This document shows, in pieces, positions 62,852-64,000 of a stretch of DNA of 64,000 nucleotides. Location: the NCBI GenBank assembly GCA_028284415.1, contig JANQRU010000007.1, positions 1 to 64,000 on the forward strand. The letters are read 5' to 3'. The position numbers and the translations under genes are program-made. Each line of letters starts with the position of its first letter. Position 1 is the stretch's first letter. This stretch comes from Pyrinomonadaceae bacterium. GTDB lineage: Bacteria > Acidobacteriota > Blastocatellia > Pyrinomonadales > Pyrinomonadaceae. The notes under the pieces were generated by a model. The model was not told the DNA's origin. It did no database searches and saw only the letters and a list, made by a program, of their open reading frames with translations.

Positions 62852-63883
62852 ATGAGTGAAACTCTTTCGTACAGAGCTATTGCAATGCAAGCTAAATGCT
62901 TTGCAGTAAACAAAGCCCAAAACAAAGAAGAGGCTTACGAGATTATGCGTGCAACGATCTCACGCCTCGATAAACAAATTTTTGCAAGTAAGGCATTTAT
63001 CGGACAGGATACAAAACTCATTGTTCTACCTGAATATTTTCTCACGAGTTTTCCGCTTGGTGAATCTATAGAGCAATGGCGGGAAAAAGCTTGCATTGAA
63101 ATAGATGGTGAAATTTATGAACTGCTTGGGAATATTGCTCAGTCAAAAGGAGTTTTTCTTTCGGGTAATGCTTATGAATTAGATGAAAATTTTCCCGAAC
63201 TCTATTTCCAAACATCATTTATAATTGATCCTAGCGGTGATGCGGTTTTGCGTTATAGACGACTTAATTCAATGTTTGCACCAACACCTCATGATGTTTG
63301 GGATAAATACCTTGATATTTTTGGATTAGATGGTGTTTTTCCCGTTGCAAAAACGGAAATTGGAAACTTAGCTTGTATCGCTTCGGAGGAAATTCTTTAT
63401 CCTGAAATAGCACGTTGTTTGGCTATGCGTGGAGCTGAAGTTTTTTGTCATTCTTCGTCAGAAGTTTTCGGAATGGAAAATACTCCTAAAAATGTCGCTA
63501 AACTAGCCAGAGCCTATGAAAATATGGCTTATGTTGTTTCATCAAATTCCGCAGGAATAGCTGACATTGCAATCCCCGAAAACTCTACCGATGGTGGTTC
63601 TAAAATCGTTGATTATAAAGGTTTGATCGTTGCCGAAACTGCTCAGGGAGAATCAATAAATGCTTTTGCAGAAATTGATTTGCACGCATTGCGACGCTAT
63701 CGAAAGCGTTCGGGAATGGGAAACATTCTATCAAGACAAAGATTCGAACTATATGCAGAATCTTATGCAAAAAATTCTTTTTATCCCGCAAATTCACTTT
63801 CGGATAAAAAAGCGGAACGATCCCATTTTATTGAAACTCAAAAACAAGTGATAAAAAAATTAGAAGATGAAGAAATTATTTAA
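62852..63883 (+). CDS. Nitrilase-fold (carbon-nitrogen hydrolase) protein with substituted catalytic residues
   Basis: The 343-residue protein follows the nitrilase fold: Glu61 in IVLPEYFLTS is at the usual place. The Lys position in the YRK motif is Arg137 (RYRRLNSMF), and the nucleophile Cys position in the 'ICyD..FPE' motif is Ser178 (IASEEILYPEIAR); the nearby Cys175 is three residues off. So the Glu-Lys-Cys triad is not intact. Either it uses altered chemistry or it is a scaffold or regulator. Located downstream of HyuA; its end overlaps the next partial gene by 17 bases. Confidence 0.85.
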   Translation: MSETLSYRAIAMQAKCFAVNKAQNKEEAYEIMRATISRLDKQIFASKAFIGQDTKLIVLPEYFLTSFPLGESIEQWREKACIEIDGEIYELLGNIAQSKGVFLSGNAYELDENFPELYFQTSFIIDPSGDAVLRYRRLNSMFAPTPHDVWDKYLDIFGLDGVFPVAKTEIGNLACIASEEILYPEIARCLAMRGAEVFCHSSSEVFGMENTPKNVAKLARAYENMAYVVSSNSAGIADIAIPENSTDGGSKIVDYKGLIVAETAQGESINAFAEIDLHALRRYRKRSGMGNILSRQRFELYAESYAKNSFYPANSLSDKKAERSHFIETQKQVIKKLEDEEII

Positions 63884-64000
63884 TTCTAAAACTGTTCGGA
63901 AAATGACTTTTTGTTTAGCTTTTTTGGTTGTTTTGTCTTTTTCATTACAAGCAACGACTAAAAAAACAATAAAAATCAAAGATTATTACCCAATTGCGGA
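63867..64000 (+). CDS. Partial secreted protein (cut by window end)
   Basis: An ATG at 63867 opens a frame to the window end, overlapping the nitrilase-fold gene by 17 bases. The 44 visible residues begin with a signal peptide (KMTFCLAFLVVLSFSLQA, cleavage near QATT), followed by KKTIKIKDYYPIA. Too short to assign. The overlap implies cotranscription with the nitrilase-fold gene. Confidence 0.65.
   Translation, partial: MKKLFNSKTVRKMTFCLAFLVVLSFSLQATTKKTIKIKDYYPIA

Noticed and set aside
1..64000. tRNA, rRNA, phage or IS genes
   Set aside because: All larger gaps were read on both strands; no cloverleaf with a T-arm GTTCRA box, no rRNA core sequence, integrase or transposase frame was found.

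Overview
This window looks like a chromosomal segment from a low-GC, Gram-negative bacterium, most plausibly a member of the Acidobacteriota (Blastocatellia-like). Four things point there: a TIGR02999-type ECF sigma factor paired with a membrane Ser/Thr kinase carrying TPRs; a TonB-dependent receptor with an N-terminal carboxypeptidase-regulatory-like domain; a secreted protein with the 'LTNQDVILMTRAGLS' type N-terminal module; and many Sec, lipoprotein and Tat-like signal peptides. The assignment is an inference from family content, not from a marker gene. No rRNA, tRNA, insertion sequence, prophage or CRISPR array was found. Core and accessory genes are interleaved in short operons, and several intergenic gaps hold decayed short palindromic repeats.

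Layout. 1-9.2 kb: end of a repetitive Lys/Glu protein, a class III aminotransferase, a secreted LolA-like protein plus hexuronate-type MFS transporter operon, and the ECF sigma/kinase pair flanked by two unrecognised genes (4181-4567, 8162-9169). 9.2-23 kb: etfBA with a near-perfect FadR-type operator upstream; the yceD-rpmF-fabH-fabD-acpP-fabF operon (plsX and fabG are missing from their usual places); pyrD, pyrR, pyrB and pyrC separated by small genes, including a Lys-rich protein ending in an Ada-like zinc mini-domain. 23-30.7 kb: TerC-family protein, lipoprotein/CWC/cyclase operon, two large secreted proteins (one coiled-coil with an internal duplication) and an RluA-type pseudouridine synthase.

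30.7-35.4 kb is the most interesting locus. A NifA/NtrC-like sigma-54 activator is followed directly by glnE. Divergently there is a very good sigma-54 promoter (GGCACG-N4-TTGCA, minus strand), then a perfect 25-bp inverted repeat, then an intrinsic terminator. Three copies of the palindromic box TTCTTACATTTTTGTAG lie about 119, 149 and 244 bp upstream of the predicted start, in the enhancer position, and the last one abuts the activator's own start codon. This reads as a nitrogen-responsive small RNA (about 180 nt) or an attenuated leader, not matching any RNA family I recognise.

35.4-47.5 kb: a frameshifted gene and its intact paralogue, an M14 carboxypeptidase, a secreted protein behind a second candidate sigma-54 promoter, a VOC/SDR/ParB-like operon in which the SDR lacks its catalytic Tyr, glutamate dehydrogenase and a DUF389 membrane protein. 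47.5-64 kb: a citryl-CoA-lyase-like/HD-like/MmgE-PrpD operon, a divergent TonB receptor, CpcT-like, NTF2-like and amine-oxidase genes, a YopT-type cysteine protease, then a second catabolic cluster: a succinyl-CoA-synthetase-like alpha subunit and a beta subunit fused to an ETF-QO/FixX-like ferredoxin domain, divergent from hydantoinase A and a nitrilase-fold protein with substituted catalytic residues. The two clusters together suggest activation and cleavage of a carboxylic acid through a CoA thioester, with the substrate unknown.
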